This document shows, piece by piece, positions 5,294 to 5,835 of a stretch of 5,835 nucleotides of DNA. The notes beneath the pieces are model-generated. The model was not told the origin of the DNA and made no database searches. It saw only the letters and a program-made list of their open reading frames with translations. Each line of letters starts with the position of its first letter. The first letter of the stretch is position 1. Origin of the DNA: Planctomycetota bacterium. GTDB taxonomy: Bacteria; Planctomycetota; Phycisphaerae; UBA1845; PWPN01. Made by a program: the position numbers and the translations under genes. Where the stretch lies: contig JACQVT010000003.1 of assembly GCA_016209665.1 (NCBI GenBank), positions 1-5,835 of the forward strand, read 5' to 3'.

Positions 5294-5835
5294 TCATCGA
5301 TCCATCCGCGGTTCGGGCAGGTTCTTGAGCAGGCCGGCGTGTGTTCGTTCCAGCTCGCGGAGCATCCGCTGGCGATAGTCGGCCAGTATCGTGCGACGGT
5401 CCGTTTGCAGGGCGAGGTTGGTTTGCTCGTCCGGCTCGCCCACGACGTCGTACAGTTCCTCGATCTCGTCGGAGTCGAGCGTGCGGACATACTTGTAGCG
5501 TCCTTGCCGCAGCGAGATCCACCACGACACACCGCCCATCGAGGCGTCACCCGTCGTGCCGCGATCGGTCTGGCTGCCGAACTCCCAACGGAAGTGCTCG
5601 AGCATCACCGGATGGTCCCATTCGGCCTGGGGATTCTTCAGGATCGGCGTCAGATCGTGGCCGTGCATGGCCCACGGAGTCGGTGCGCCCGCCAGCGCGA
5701 AGAACGTCGGCGGCAGATCGACGACGCCAACCGCATGATCGCAGACGGCCCCCCTGGCAACGACGCCCGGCAGGCTTATGATCATCGGCATGCGCATACA
5801 TGCCTCGTAGGGACCGACCTTCCAGCAAAAACCAC
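5294..5835 (-). CDS. Sulfatase (arylsulfatase family), C-terminal part; N-terminus cut by window edge
   Basis: The reading frame enters from the right edge and ends at TGA (5296-5294), giving about 180 residues. Visible residues begin FCWKVGPYEACMRMPMII, followed by SLPG; this is the conserved K-x(n)-YE-x(3)-R-x-P segment of the alkaline-phosphatase-like sulfatases, whose lysine helps bind the sulfate. DLPPTFFALAG and GHDLTPIL follow in the usual order. The C-terminal subdomain has GRYKYVRT and ELYDVVGEPDEQTNLA, the standard family ending that packs as a small sheet. The formylglycine motif (C/S-x-P-x-R) and most metal ligands lie off the window, so activity and substrate cannot be judged. 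Such enzymes are usually exported and cut sulfate esters from polysaccharides; high numbers are typical of planctomycetes. The first Met visible (5797) is internal, not the true start. The ATPase gene lies 208 bp downstream with its own promoter, so co-transcription is unlikely. Confidence 0.9.
   Translation of the reverse strand, partial: GFCWKVGPYEACMRMPMIISLPGVVARGAVCDHAVGVVDLPPTFFALAGAPTPWAMHGHDLTPILKNPQAEWDHPVMLEHFRWEFGSQTDRGTTGDASMGGVSWWISLRQGRYKYVRTLDSDEIEELYDVVGEPDEQTNLALQTDRRTILADYRQRMLRELERTHAGLLKNLPEPRMDR

Overview
The window looks like chromosomal DNA from a GC-rich Gram-negative bacterium. The combination of an arylsulfatase-type sulfatase, a WaaC-like family 9 glycosyltransferase, an AAA/DUF4143 ATPase and mostly weak Shine-Dalgarno signals fits a planctomycete or a relative. 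That assignment is an inference from gene content. No rRNA, tRNA, CRISPR array or insertion sequence was found.

Layout from left to right. Bases 1-881 (minus) hold the first 293 codons of a family 9 glycosyltransferase (heptosyltransferase type); its C-terminus lies off the left edge. Bases 882-1057 are a lower-GC spacer with small palindromes and a four-copy heptamer tandem repeat that runs into the stop codon of the next gene. Bases 1058-2305 (minus) encode an unusual zinc-dependent medium-chain dehydrogenase. Bases 2306-2582 are a divergent regulatory region. It holds a short minus-strand upstream ORF with a very strong Shine-Dalgarno, a sigma70-like plus-strand promoter, and a 55-codon plus-strand ORF whose stop overlaps the next start as ATGA. 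Bases 2583-3899 (plus) encode a 12-helix APC-superfamily amino acid transporter. It converges, across 25 bp, on an AAA ATPase with a DUF4143 nuclease-like C-terminus (3925-5085, minus). Bases 5086-5293 are a sharply AT-rich spacer (42 G/C in 5101-5220, 35%) packed with TGAC/GTCA palindromes over the predicted promoter of the ATPase. Bases 5294-5835 (minus) are the C-terminal part of a sulfatase whose catalytic N-terminus lies off the right edge.

The genes do not form an obvious single pathway. The dehydrogenase and glycosyltransferase may be co-transcribed (176-bp gap, same strand). The transporter stands alone, perhaps with its small upstream ORF. The ATPase with its private AT-rich control region looks like an accessory insertion between core metabolic genes. 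The best lead for something undescribed is the palindrome array at 5110-5174, which straddles the -35/-10 elements of the DUF4143 ATPase promoter and suggests a dedicated operator or autoregulatory site. Second is the possibly leaderless, ATGA-coupled small ORF ahead of the transporter.
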